Below are positions 9,622-17,626 of a stretch of DNA of 64,000 nucleotides, in pieces. The stretch comes from a halophilic archaeon (GTDB taxonomy: Archaea > Halobacteriota > Halobacteria > Halobacteriales > Haladaptataceae): contig QNGA01000007.1 of NCBI GenBank assembly GCA_003298465.1, forward strand, positions 186,001-250,000. Reading direction: 5' to 3'. Made by a program: the position numbers and the translations under genes. The notes beneath the pieces were generated by a model. It made no database searches, was not told the origin of the DNA, and saw only the letters and a program-made list of their open reading frames with translations. How positions within the stretch are numbered: the first letter of the stretch is position 1; every line of letters starts with the position of its first letter.

Positions 9622-11199
9622 TCAGTATGAACGTTTGGTCACGAGGTCACCCGTCTCGTCGTGTACGTAGACGGAATCACCGTCGTTGTTCCAGACATTT
9701 TGTGAGCGATTCCAGTAGAATTCGACCTTGTTTTGTCTTCCTCTTGTTCGAATTTGGACTATTGTTCCCGCTGGGAGAATCGTGCCATCTGGAAACTCAA
9801 ACCGTTTGCCGGAGTCGTCCGTGACAGTCCATCCTGAAATATCAAGTTGCCTGTTGCTCGTGTTCTTGAATGAGACAGCTTCATCGTATTCCTCGTCTGT
9901 CTTACTGGAAGCTGCTTCAATGTTGGTAATCTTGAGTGGTGATTCGGCGGATTTCTCTGGCGTCACTGGGCCGAAGAGATCGAACGAGTCATTAAAGTTC
10001 GCTGTCGCTGGAAGACAAGCATCATCATTCAAATTCGATTCATTGTCGACAATCCGATCTCCATTCAATCGAAGATCTGAACCCAATTGCTCGATTATGT
10101 TGTTCAGATTCGCCCGTGCCTTAGAAGGCATTTCTTTTGTCCCATGGCCAAGAAGGACAACGGCTCCACCATCGTTGACGAACGATTGCAGAACTGAGAT
10201 CTCCTCATCGGTGAAAGGAGTAGCCGGTACACTAACAACCAGTGCGCTAGCATTGGCTACTTCCTCAATGGTAAGCGAGTTCCGCTGTTGGAGGATTATG
10301 TCTTGGCCTTCTAAGAACCGGAGGTAGTACGCCATATCCTCGCAGGCGAGTGCATAGTCAGCATCGAATTGGCCGTGGCCACCATCGACGATGATTCGAC
10401 CGGACCGGTCAGTGAGAGAACTAATCAGGTTTGTCAAGAACGGGAAGTTGCCATAACGGCTGGTATCCGTCGGGAACCCTTCAGCCTCTTCGTACTGTTC
10501 TGCGACGAGTGGACCACCGATGACTGCAAGCCGTGCGTCAGAGTCAACAGCGACTAGGGGAATATCGCCATCGTAGGTTGTTCCGTTTTGCAGTTTTTGT
10601 GTCGCCGATGCCGAGGCAAAGACCGGGACTCGATCGGTATTTACCGTGCCTGATTCTGTGTGAATACTCGCCGTTTGTGGAACGAACACTAAATCTACGG
10701 ACGAATCCCGTGTTTCGGGAACTTTCGAGGGATCACTACGCTTCCAGACGTGGCGTCGGGCCTGTCTCGCCGATAACTCGCTGGCAAGGTATTTATCGTG
10801 TTTTGTAAACCCTGAATCATAGACGCGAGCATATCCTTTGCTAATCGCTCGCTGATTATATACAGTCGAAGTATCCGATCCTCCACTTGGATCGTAGCGG
10901 ACGTATCGGAGTAACCGTCCGTAGCTCCCTCGATTAGGTTCATTCGGGTCTTGGTGGAGTTCAACAGTTGTGTCCTTGAGTTCCGCTTTTGCAAACTCGC
11001 TTGCACGATCGCCCCATCGGCCAAGGTACGTAAGATCCTCGATACCTTCCCATTCGGCGCGGCGCTCCGCTTCGACGTTATCGGATGTCTCAGGGGTATC
11101 AATGCCGATTATTCGCACTGTTTCTTTCGTGCCATTGTCGAGGCGGACATCGATGGTGTCACCATCGACTACTTCAACGACTGTTACGGTCGTTGTCAT
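9622..11199 (-). CDS. Thermonuclease-DUF4350-lamin-tail fusion protein
   Basis: 525 residues in three parts. Residues 1 to about 160 are a staphylococcal-nuclease-like (TNase) domain: VVDGDTIDVRL, RIIGIDTPET and YGRLLRYVRY carry the usual active-site region, so cutting of DNA or RNA is expected. Residues about 180-390 resemble DUF4350, an amidotransferase-like fold (IIVDGGHGQFDADYAL, then SFVNDGGAVVLLGHGT). Residues about 410-525 are a lamin-tail domain (ISGWTVTDDSGKRFEFPDGT). No signal peptide is visible, so it may act inside the cell, although many relatives are secreted. It stands alone. The order of domains is unusual and its use unknown. Confidence 0.85.
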   Translation of the reverse strand: MTTTVTVVEVVDGDTIDVRLDNGTKETVRIIGIDTPETSDNVEAERRAEWEGIEDLTYLGRWGDRASEFAKAELKDTTVELHQDPNEPNRGSYGRLLRYVRYDPSGGSDTSTVYNQRAISKGYARVYDSGFTKHDKYLASELSARQARRHVWKRSDPSKVPETRDSSVDLVFVPQTASIHTESGTVNTDRVPVFASASATQKLQNGTTYDGDIPLVAVDSDARLAVIGGPLVAEQYEEAEGFPTDTSRYGNFPFLTNLISSLTDRSGRIIVDGGHGQFDADYALACEDMAYYLRFLEGQDIILQQRNSLTIEEVANASALVVSVPATPFTDEEISVLQSFVNDGGAVVLLGHGTKEMPSKARANLNNIIEQLGSDLRLNGDRIVDNESNLNDDACLPATANFNDSFDLFGPVTPEKSAESPLKITNIEAASSKTDEEYDEAVSFKNTSNRQLDISGWTVTDDSGKRFEFPDGTILPAGTIVQIRTRGRQNKVEFYWNRSQNVWNNDGDSVYVHDETGDLVTKRSY

Positions 11200-11356
11200 T
11201 AGGTCAAATGTTAGGTTGGAACCCTAATATGCTTTCTTCAGGTTGTATATATTTAAATAATTCTCTAGTGCCGTACAGCATCAAGGAGTAGCTATCATCC
11301 ATTATTACTGTATTATTTAATGAATAGGATGCATATTATTCAACTAAAAGCTGAAT

Positions 11357-11555
11357 TCTGAAATCGGAAGCCATCTTACAACGAGGTGTCATAGAACTCT
11401 TCTCACACCGTGATCACAATACTTCCTACATTGTCTCCACGTTCGTAGTTGGGAACGGCGATGATGAGTCAGGGACACAGCGCAAGGAACACCTGCGCTC
11501 GTACGTGGACGCGACCTCGGGCGCACTCACGCCCGAGGCTGTAGTCTTTGACTGA
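11357..11555 (+). pseudogene. C-terminal gene fragment, unknown
   Basis: An open frame with no usual start codon reads IELFSHRDHNTSYIVSTFV then SYVDATSGALTPEAVVFD to TGA. The end looks like a real protein C-terminus. Probably a 5'-truncated relic; family not recognised. Confidence 0.25.
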
Positions 11556-11702
11556 TTCGTTGGTTCGTTCAACTCCCGTCCGACGGTTGTACGTCTCGTC
11601 TAGCGTTGATTGCTTCAGCTGGCATCCTCGCTATGGTCTTCGATACTGTATTCGATATCAAGCGGGCCGTCGGTGTTTCGAGTTGTATGGAGCAACAAGC
11701 CG

Positions 11703-12178
11703 ATCGAAAGAACGGTTGAAAATGGAAACAATGAGGAGTTCGTCGAGACGGTGCGATCAGCATTTCGTGATGACTGGGATGAGGGTGAGGAATTTAGTCT
11801 GCGAACACCACCACTTTCTTGCATTCGAGACACACTCAGTGAGGAGTTTGACGAGGAGGTCGAAGACGACTTCATGACGATGCTAGAGTCGATGGAGACC
11901 GTTCCGGGTAAGAGGGATGAACTGGATGAGGTAACGATTGCATTGCTGGTAGCCGCAGATAACGAACTGCTACTCTATGAATCAGTAAATGGGGAGAGGA
12001 CATTGGGCTGGCGAGCAAAGCAACGTTCTCACGGACCAAGACACGGCTTGAAAATCGTGATTTGATTGCTATGGAGAAAGTCCCGATCGATATTGGGCGG
12101 GCGCGGCTTCGGTTAGTGTTAGTGCCGGACGACCTGGAGGATGTCGATGCTCTCGCTAAGCAAGCAACTACAGCATAG
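11703..12178 (+). pseudogene. TbsP-like transcription regulator, truncated and frameshifted
   Basis: TbsP (formerly DUF5821) is a haloarchaeal DNA-binding protein linked to TrmB and sugar metabolism. Here only the C-terminal half is left: SLRTPPLSCIRDTLSEEFDE and DELDEVTIALLVAADNELLLY in one frame, then from about 11980 a second frame with ISKWGEDIGLASKATFSRTK, RLENRDLIAMEKVPIDIG, RARLRLVLVPDDLED. Adding a single base after the Tyr codon restores the family reading, so the break is one deletion. The first 120 or so residues are absent. It is therefore dead unless the sequence is wrong at that base. Confidence 0.7.
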
Positions 12179-12720
12179 CTCACAGTAGCGGGATCAGCTA
12201 TGTGCATTCGCATCTCGTCCGTGCTATGAGTCAACTGCGATAGTCACTGTTCGTCGATGTGTATGAGGTGTTTAGCGAGGACCCAACCGCGCCAAACACG
12301 AAATTAGTCAGCGAGTGCACCGTCAGCCATCGCCTGAAGGAACGTGGAGTAGCCATACTCCCTCGAACAGACGGCAGTGACGGATTGGAGTGTCGGCCAC
12401 GGCCATCCTAACGGCCGTGCTTGGAATGGGAAGGTTTACGAAGGTTGGTCGGCAGACAGATATGCTACATGAGAGGTATGTGTATGTTCTTAGTGGACAC
12501 TGATGGTGGCGAACAATCGTTTGGCCTGCCTTCCAGTGCTCACTGTATCCGGTTCACGACGCTTAGAAAGGACGTGGAAGTGCCCGCCACGTCCTGAAAA
12601 TGTCCTCGCTCTGCATGTCGGGGCGACTACTCCCGACAAGCAATTCATACAGTTAGTGATACAAGAAAATTGGCATAGCGGCAGAGGCAATGAAGAGTCT
12701 GGTATTCTACAGTACTACAA
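12179..12720. other. Region of gene debris
   Basis: A frame from about 12243 to 12411 reads VDVYEVFSEDPTAPNTKLVS then CTVSHRLKERGVAILPR, suggesting a broken DNA-binding protein, but I cannot name it. The rest up to 12720 shows no convincing gene. Confidence 0.3.
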
Positions 12721-12730
12721 CGAGAGTGCC

Positions 12731-12765
12731 TCGGGGCTTGACCCCGAAGGTGAATCGCGTAAGCT
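12731..12765 (+). repeat. IS605-like end: hairpin plus shared 15-base motif
   Basis: Perfect 6-bp hairpin TCGGGG-CTTGA-CCCCGA (12731-12747) followed after three bases by TGAATCGCGTAAGCT (12751-12765). The same 15 bases follow another hairpin at 13185-13199. A hairpin close to a conserved short motif is the layout of IS200/IS605 right ends, which also form the 3' part of TnpB guide RNA. That identity is inference; the repeat and hairpin are directly seen. Confidence 0.5.
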
Positions 12766-12789
12766 TTACCGTCCGTTCAATCGTACTGA

Positions 12790-12892
12790 TGCGTACAGTT
12801 GAGCGGGTTACAGACCGTAATTCGTCGCACCTGCGCACAGTTGCAAAGGAATGTGGCTCTCTCAAAACCCACGTCTTCAACGAGGTGCGACG
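12790..12892 (+). pseudogene. Possible TnpB N-terminal fragment
   Basis: The frame reads RTVERVTDRNSSHLRTVAKE and then CGSLKTHVFNEVRR, similar in style to N-termini of archaeal TnpB-type proteins (R-x2-RV...ECxxLKNxVxNExR). It then loses protein character. It lies between the two IS605-like ends, which supports a deleted element. The family match is from memory and weak. Confidence 0.3.
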
Positions 12893-13049
12893 GACGCCAT
12901 CGGGCCGTGGTGGAGCGGCCGACCCTCACGGACACACCGCGTGTTCGGGTGGTAATTCTAGACAACCCTTCTGGGAAATCCGAGGGGAATTCAATTCGCC
13001 TGCAACCAGATGGCCTGTTTCTAGGCCTCCCGCCAAAACGGCGAAGCCA

Positions 13050-13064
13050 CGGGGCTTGTCCCCG
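13050..13064. repeat. Hairpin CGGGG-CTTGT-CCCCG
   Basis: A perfect 5-bp stem with loop CTTGT. It is nearly the same as hairpins at 12731 (loop CTTGA) and 22346 (loop CTTGG), so it belongs to one family of IS-end-like stems. Confidence 0.4.
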
Positions 13065-13164
13065 CGATACTTCACGTGTGGGTAACGAGAGGAAAAGTGT
13101 GAGGAAGAACGGGAATCGCGCTCAGCTATCTCTGTGCCGTCCTATCTTTGATCAGCGAGAGAAC

Positions 13165-13199
13165 CCCGGCCTAAAGGCCGGGAATGAATCGCGTAAGCT
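13165..13199 (+). repeat. IS605-like end: second hairpin plus 15-base motif
   Basis: Perfect 7-bp hairpin CCCGGCC-TAAA-GGCCGGG (13165-13182) followed by TGAATCGCGTAAGCT at 13185-13199, identical to 12751-12765. The two copies are 434 bases apart in direct orientation and may bound a deleted element. Confidence 0.5.
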
Positions 13200-13232
13200 A
13201 CATTCCACAACTGCCGCTGTGACGGCTAGAAT

Positions 13233-13321
13233 GGAGCGTGGGCAGGAAAGCCACGCTCCCTGAATGGGGTCACGTCCTGCTTGGGGTATCGGGTACCATG
13301 CTGAGCCAGGGGTGGTACCCG
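13233..13321. repeat. Two long perfect hairpins in tandem
   Basis: 13233-13259: GGAGCGTGG and CCACGCTCC with a 9-base loop. 13290-13321: CGGGTACCA and TGGTACCCG with a 14-base loop. Both stems are 9 bp and perfect. They could be transcription terminators, transposon ends or part of a structured RNA; no gene explains them. Confidence 0.5.
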
Positions 13322-13578
13322 ACATTAACTCCGAAATCATCTGACAGGAAATAAGTTATGGAAGAGCAATGCAAGCAGTTTGCGATATTTCTCATTGTTC
13401 GGTGCAGTCAGTGAAAATGAAGAGATGAACAAATGGATTATTTCTATCTGTTCTCTATGGTGTTCCTTGTACCTCAGCATGGTGAGAGCGCCCCAACTCA
13501 TGCTGAAATTAATAGCAGCAGAGACCGGTAGTAAACGAAAGACTGCTCTTCTCGCTATCGTGTAGGACAGAATCCTAG

Positions 13579-13740
13579 CTACGTATCTTCAATTGTATCG
13601 GCGATCCGCTGGAGATGTTGGGTAACGTCTCGGACCTCGTCGCGAAGTTGGCGAACCTCTTCGACGATTTCCATGTTACCGCCACGTCCGCTCACGCCGG
13701 GTGGGTCGCCGGGACCACCGCCGCCCATCGTCTGTGCCAT
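13579..13740 (-). CDS. Small Gly/Pro-rich protein with coiled-coil end
   Basis: 53 residues: MAQTMGGGGPGDPPGVSGRG then NMEIVEEVRQLRDEVRDVTQ, HLQRIADTIEDT. A flexible glycine-proline N-terminus is followed by an amphipathic helix able to form a coiled coil. The frame stays open upstream through another Gly-rich stretch but without a start codon, and a TTTATA box is seen near 13795. Codon use is haloarchaeal. Not a family I can name; it may bind a partner through the helix. Confidence 0.45.
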   Translation of the reverse strand: MAQTMGGGGPGDPPGVSGRGGNMEIVEEVRQLRDEVRDVTQHLQRIADTIEDT

Positions 13741-14034
13741 GGGATTCCCGCCGCGTATGCCACCAGTTCCAAGCCCACTACCGGGAAATGGTGTATAAAT
13801 ATGCTGAATTCACTAACGTGTCAAGAAGGACATCGGAAAAATAGTCCCGATTGCCGAGCGAAAAAGATACCTCAACCGGGACAGAGTGACGGACATGCGA
13901 CGGTAGATCGTCTGCCGATCAGTGGCTTGTCCACTCCTTATTCTTGCTCGCATAATCGTCTCAGTTGACCTACCCGATGAAAACAGGGTAAGAGCAGCGA
14001 GTAGTATAGGAAAACCAAGACCGTTGTCGGCCGT

Positions 14035-14240
14035 CTATTTTCTTGCGACTTTGATAGGAACGCTCTTGATGTCGAAAACGTATTCATTTCCGATGATCCT
14101 GTCTTTGAGTTGACCCATCCAGTCGGCTATCGTCTCGTACAACTGTTTGTCCACTCGGGTTGCGTCATCTCGTTCTATACGCACCTTCGCGTAATGGAGC
14201 CGGTTTGAGTGGAAGACCTCCAAGTAATTGCGACGCTTAC
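14035..14240 (-). pseudogene. Fragment of an unknown protein, HSNRLH family copy 1
   Basis: The readable part is KRRNYLEVFHSNRLHYAKVR, IERDDATRVDKQLYETIADW, then RIIGNEYVFDIKSVPIKVAR. A clear relative lies at 31627-31850 (WNVFHSNRLHSGKVR, IIGNEHVFDVKSVPVAVEV). The open frame upstream has no ATG, so the N-terminus is probably lost; a GTG/ATG at 14223 would give 62 residues. Function unknown. Confidence 0.4.
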
Positions 14241-14467
14241 CGCTGTCCCGCCCGACAGTCTAGTACCTCTTTAGATCCAGCCAGACATCCGACGAGGGCG
14301 GTGAGAGCCGTTTCAGATGGATTAGGAATCCCCATCCAGACATTCGGTCACTACTACCGGTGATGGTGTTAGTCATTCCTACGACTAGTCAAGTAAATGG
14401 AAGCTAACAATCGATATCGGGCTGTTCCACCAGCAAGCGTTTCTAGATAGCAGTCGAATCAAGGTGT

Positions 14468-14620
14468 ATGAGCCTCACTACGGACGACTTGAGGGAATTC
14501 ATAGCCTTGGACCCTGAAGATGACGAATCTGTCGCGCTCGGGGATACACTTGACGAATTGACTGTCAATGTCGAAGTCAATTCTGTTGAGGCGGTCCATG
14601 AGACTCGTGAACTGCTATGA
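14468..14620 (+). CDS. VapB-like antitoxin
   Basis: 50 residues, MSLTTDDLREFIALDPEDDE then LDELTVNVEVNSVEAVHETR, acidic. Its stop overlaps the ATG of a downstream frame starting MKLLLDTN, the typical start of a PIN-domain (VapC) RNase toxin, so the pair has the classic ATGA-coupled antitoxin-toxin layout. By itself the protein lacks a recognisable AbrB or ribbon-helix-helix motif, so the call rests mostly on the neighbour. Confidence 0.5.
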   Translation: MSLTTDDLREFIALDPEDDESVALGDTLDELTVNVEVNSVEAVHETRELL

Positions 14621-14655
14621 AACTGCTCCTCGACACGAATATTCCCCGTCTTTGA
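14617..14655 (+). pseudogene. Beheaded PIN-domain (VapC) toxin start
   Basis: The frame MKLLLDTNIPRL then stops. MKLLLDTN with its first catalytic Asp is the usual N-terminus of PIN toxins; all other acidic residues are missing, so no RNase can be made. Confidence 0.5.
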
Positions 14656-14811
14656 GTATAAGCTAATAAGCAATAGAGTCGGAGACATACTTACTTTCTC
14701 CCCGACATATCTGGACAAGGCATCGTGGAAGTTGGAAGCTTCCTTCTCATAGAGGGAACGGCATCAACCGTGAGCAAATACGGTCGGAAAGTTCAGCTAA
14801 CTATAATCCTA

Positions 14812-16053
14812 TCAGTAGGTGCAAATTCTATCGAGTATCGCTTCGACATCGACGTTTCTCGTCCGAGTTTGTCCTGTACAACAGTCGCTACAACCATGTC
14901 CAACCCGCTCGTGACCTCGAGATTCGTGCGCTGTTGGAAGCACGATTACTGGAGTTTGCTCTTCTTTTTCTATCTCCCTAATCTGCGTAATGAAATCTCC
15001 ACCACATTTGTCGCGTCGCTCAATAAGTTCGAGAAGTTCATCCCGTTCAAGTCGAGAGAGAAGTTCAAGCAGCAGGTCTTCGCATTCGAGAATAGATTCG
15101 CGAGGCGGATCATCTTGCCCATGGCGTGGTTCCTCGGATTTGGGCGGCTGTGATGGCGGCCGCATGACGATAACGCCACCTTTGCCGACGGCGATGTCAG
15201 GATAGCCGACGACCAACGACACTAGATCGTTTCCAGTTGGCAGCTCGGTCTTTTGCCACCGGCTCTCACTTTCGAGTGCGCGCCAATGGACGATGTTGCT
15301 ATCGGCTAAGACGTAGATATGGTCGCGGAAGCGATCTACGGCACGAAGCGTTGTCTGCCCTAGACCAATGGGTGTCCACTGTTGCGCAGAGGGGTCATAT
15401 CGGTACAGGCGACCATCGCCTGCGGCGACGTAGATATGCCCACCCGGCTCGGCGTGAATATCATAGAATTTCGCCGACGCGTCAGCGATACCGATATTCT
15501 CCCATTTGTTTTCCATTACCCGCTTGAAGACATCACCCGACGTATTGGCTGCATACACTGCATTTTCAGAAGCAAAGGCGAGTGTAGAGATCGTTGAGCC
15601 GCCGCCGAGTTTCGTCGACTTTTCCCAGGCAATATCGGTGTCGTCCATTCGCCCTGGAAGAATGGTTCCACTTCCGTTGGCGAAAAGCACCTCTTCCGAT
15701 CTTGCCATTCCAGATACAGCAACTGCTTTCCACGTCGTGGTGACGTCGCCTGAATACGAGTAGTTGTGTTTTTGCTGTGTTTTTACGTCGTAGGCGCCGA
15801 TCGTCCCGGATGCACCGACGAACCACACCCGCATACCGTCATCTGTTACTGCGATCGAGTTGAGCGTCCCGTTCGAAGCTGCGGGACCGGCCTCAACAAT
15901 GACTTCCCAGCCTGCACCCCGCTTTGCGGCTAGTGTCCCGCTTGCACCTACGGCATATGGGCCATCAGCTGTTTGGACGACATCGAAGAGATCAATATCG
16001 AACGTAGTTGCGACACGTCGCCACTCTGGGTCGGAGCCGGCTGTGTGCGGCAT
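14812..16053 (-). CDS. Beta-propeller protein, unknown function
   Basis: 413 residues starting MPHTAGSDPEWRRVATTFDI. Residues 1 to about 300 hold repeated blades of the kind ...VVQTADGPYAVGASGTLAAK, IAVTDDGMRVWFVGASGTIG, LAFASENAVYAANTSGDVFK, DIHAEPGGHIYVAAGDGRLY, VDRFRDHIYVLADSNIVHW, each about 45 residues, as in 6- or 7-bladed propellers. Residues about 310-370 are a charged helical stretch (ECEDLLLELLSRLERDELLE) and the tail is Cys/His-rich (HGCSDCCTG), perhaps metal-binding. No signal peptide. It may bind a protein or ligand; no enzyme motif is seen. It stands alone. Confidence 0.75.
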   Translation of the reverse strand: MPHTAGSDPEWRRVATTFDIDLFDVVQTADGPYAVGASGTLAAKRGAGWEVIVEAGPAASNGTLNSIAVTDDGMRVWFVGASGTIGAYDVKTQQKHNYSYSGDVTTTWKAVAVSGMARSEEVLFANGSGTILPGRMDDTDIAWEKSTKLGGGSTISTLAFASENAVYAANTSGDVFKRVMENKWENIGIADASAKFYDIHAEPGGHIYVAAGDGRLYRYDPSAQQWTPIGLGQTTLRAVDRFRDHIYVLADSNIVHWRALESESRWQKTELPTGNDLVSLVVGYPDIAVGKGGVIVMRPPSQPPKSEEPRHGQDDPPRESILECEDLLLELLSRLERDELLELIERRDKCGGDFITQIREIEKEEQTPVIVLPTAHESRGHERVGHGCSDCCTGQTRTRNVDVEAILDRICTY

Positions 16054-16079
16054 GCCTAGTTATAGCATCTAGAAAGAAA

Positions 16080-16570
16080 TAAACCCCAATTAATGACTAG
16101 TTAATTAGAATCTATCTTATCGTGAAGCTTCTACCGGTTGTGGTACGGACGACACGTAGTTACTGCGAATAGTGTCTGACCAGTGGATTGCATGAGATCG
16201 CCAAGTGTGCCGTTCCGCTCTGGGAACTCTCATACGGCGACAGGGTTCAGCGAGCCTGCTGAATACAGGGCGCAAGTCGGTCGCTCATCTTCTCCTGGCC
16301 CGGGTTGATTTTCCCTTCTCGTCGGCTATTTTTGAGTCAGTACCGGTCGTGAATTGACCAAATAGACCGGTGGTACGTCGGAGAAAAGGTGCCGAAGAAT
16401 GTGAGTATGTCCGCTCCCAATAATTAGGCAAGTCGATTGAGATTCCGTCAACTCTCTTCGTCATAAGCACTGGGTGTATTCGTTAGTCTTGCCATCTTCA
16501 GTACGGGGATGGTTGTGTTGATGGAACTTCTAGAGTATGCGTAGCAAGGCCATTTTCGGGATTTCTTGGC
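16080..16570. other. Upstream region without a gene
   Basis: AT-rich near 16080-16130, where promoters of the beta-propeller gene would lie. Short frames on the minus strand have no family features. Confidence 0.35.
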
Positions 16571-16612
16571 TTGAGAACACCTAAGGGTCTCTCGTCCGTA
16601 TCCAAGCATAAG

Positions 16613-17025
16613 ATGGCGACGAACAACACGCAGACAGCCGGCGGTGGAGGCCCCGAAGATCCGGAGGATCTGCTGCCGGAAGATAGCGTCCTTAGCCTTG
16701 ACGAGTACCTGGCAATGCACGCCGCCGTTGGGCATCGACCCGCTATGAAATCCTCTATCGACTCGTCCACAGCGGAGATATGAGTCCCAAAGAATTGGAA
16801 GAATCAATCGACATCGACGATAGCACCCTCCACTATCACCTCAACAAACTCGTCGATGTCGGTCTCGTTGAGAAGCGTCAGTGTACCGAGCGAGGGCAAG
16901 ATGGGCTGTACACGTATTACCGGGCAACCGTAATGGGGGAGGTGACGCTCACCGACGGCGTCGACGAGATAATCCGGGGCGAGCAAGAGTTTGAAGCGAT
17001 GTACGATAGCTCTGCCGAGGGCTAA
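16613..17025 (+). pseudogene. ArsR-like winged-helix regulator with one-base deletion
   Basis: The first frame gives MATNNTQTAGGGGPEDPEDL, LPEDSVLSLDEYLAMHAAVG and fails after GHR. The next frame gives TRYEILYRLVHSGDMSPKEL, EESIDIDDSTLHYHLNKLVD, GLYTYYRATVMGEVTLTDG. Inserting one C near 16736 restores the expected AVGHPTRYEILYRL of the haloarchaeal family, so the break is a single base. The second frame could still be translated from the ATG at 16780, but without helix 1-2. Relative: 31882-32145. Confidence 0.75.
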
Positions 17026-17328
17026 CCGCCAAATGATGTCAGAATCCACTGCTCAGGATTTGAAGAAAGTGGTCAGTGTCAGCTCAGATTGATTCGTATT
17101 CTCCTAATGGACACCCCATGGCTTTAGCCGTTGGTGGTCTCCTATTTCCATACCCAACGATCACCACCACGCCGTCGACAACCGCTCCCCGAAATCGTTC
17201 TTTCCTGTCTTCCCCCGGTCACCTTCACGTCTACAACGACTATCCGTCTCGTCTTGATTATATAGAACAAGCCAGAACAGGGCCAAGAACACTGTCTTAC
17301 GATAATCTACTATCTTTTTGTCTGCTTA
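17026..17328. other. Spacer, no gene seen
   Basis: No credible frame; AT content rises towards the end. The stretch lies between the frameshifted regulator and a truncated copy of a small winged-helix gene. Confidence 0.4.
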
Positions 17329-17481
17329 TTATGATTTTGTGAAGTGAAGTCTTCCGTCACCTTCGTAGAGATGCCCGTGGAGCAGGAGGCGTTCGATAGT
17401 ATCATCGGCCCCGGGTTGTCTGAGGTCCGCTTCCTCGGCGAGGATTGTATAGGTGTGGTCGTAGCTGAAATCCATGGGCAT
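17329..17481 (-). pseudogene. Truncated copy of the 6277-6504 winged-helix gene
   Basis: 50 residues: MPMDFSYDHTYTILAEEADL, RQPGADDTIERLLLHGHLYE, GDGRLHFTKS. It matches the last 50 residues of the gene at 6277-6504 closely but lacks its first 25 residues. Whether it is still made from the ATG at 17481 is unclear. Confidence 0.5.
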
Positions 17482-17626
17482 TGTTGATTTCACTCTACCG
17501 AAACGATAAAATGATAGTGCTGCAAAATTTCTGTAGAAACAGAATTGCTGAAGGCTGCCAGTGAACAGAAAAACACGGCAATCACCTAAAAGTACCTGAC
17601 GATCCCTTAGTACACAATAGCCCTCT

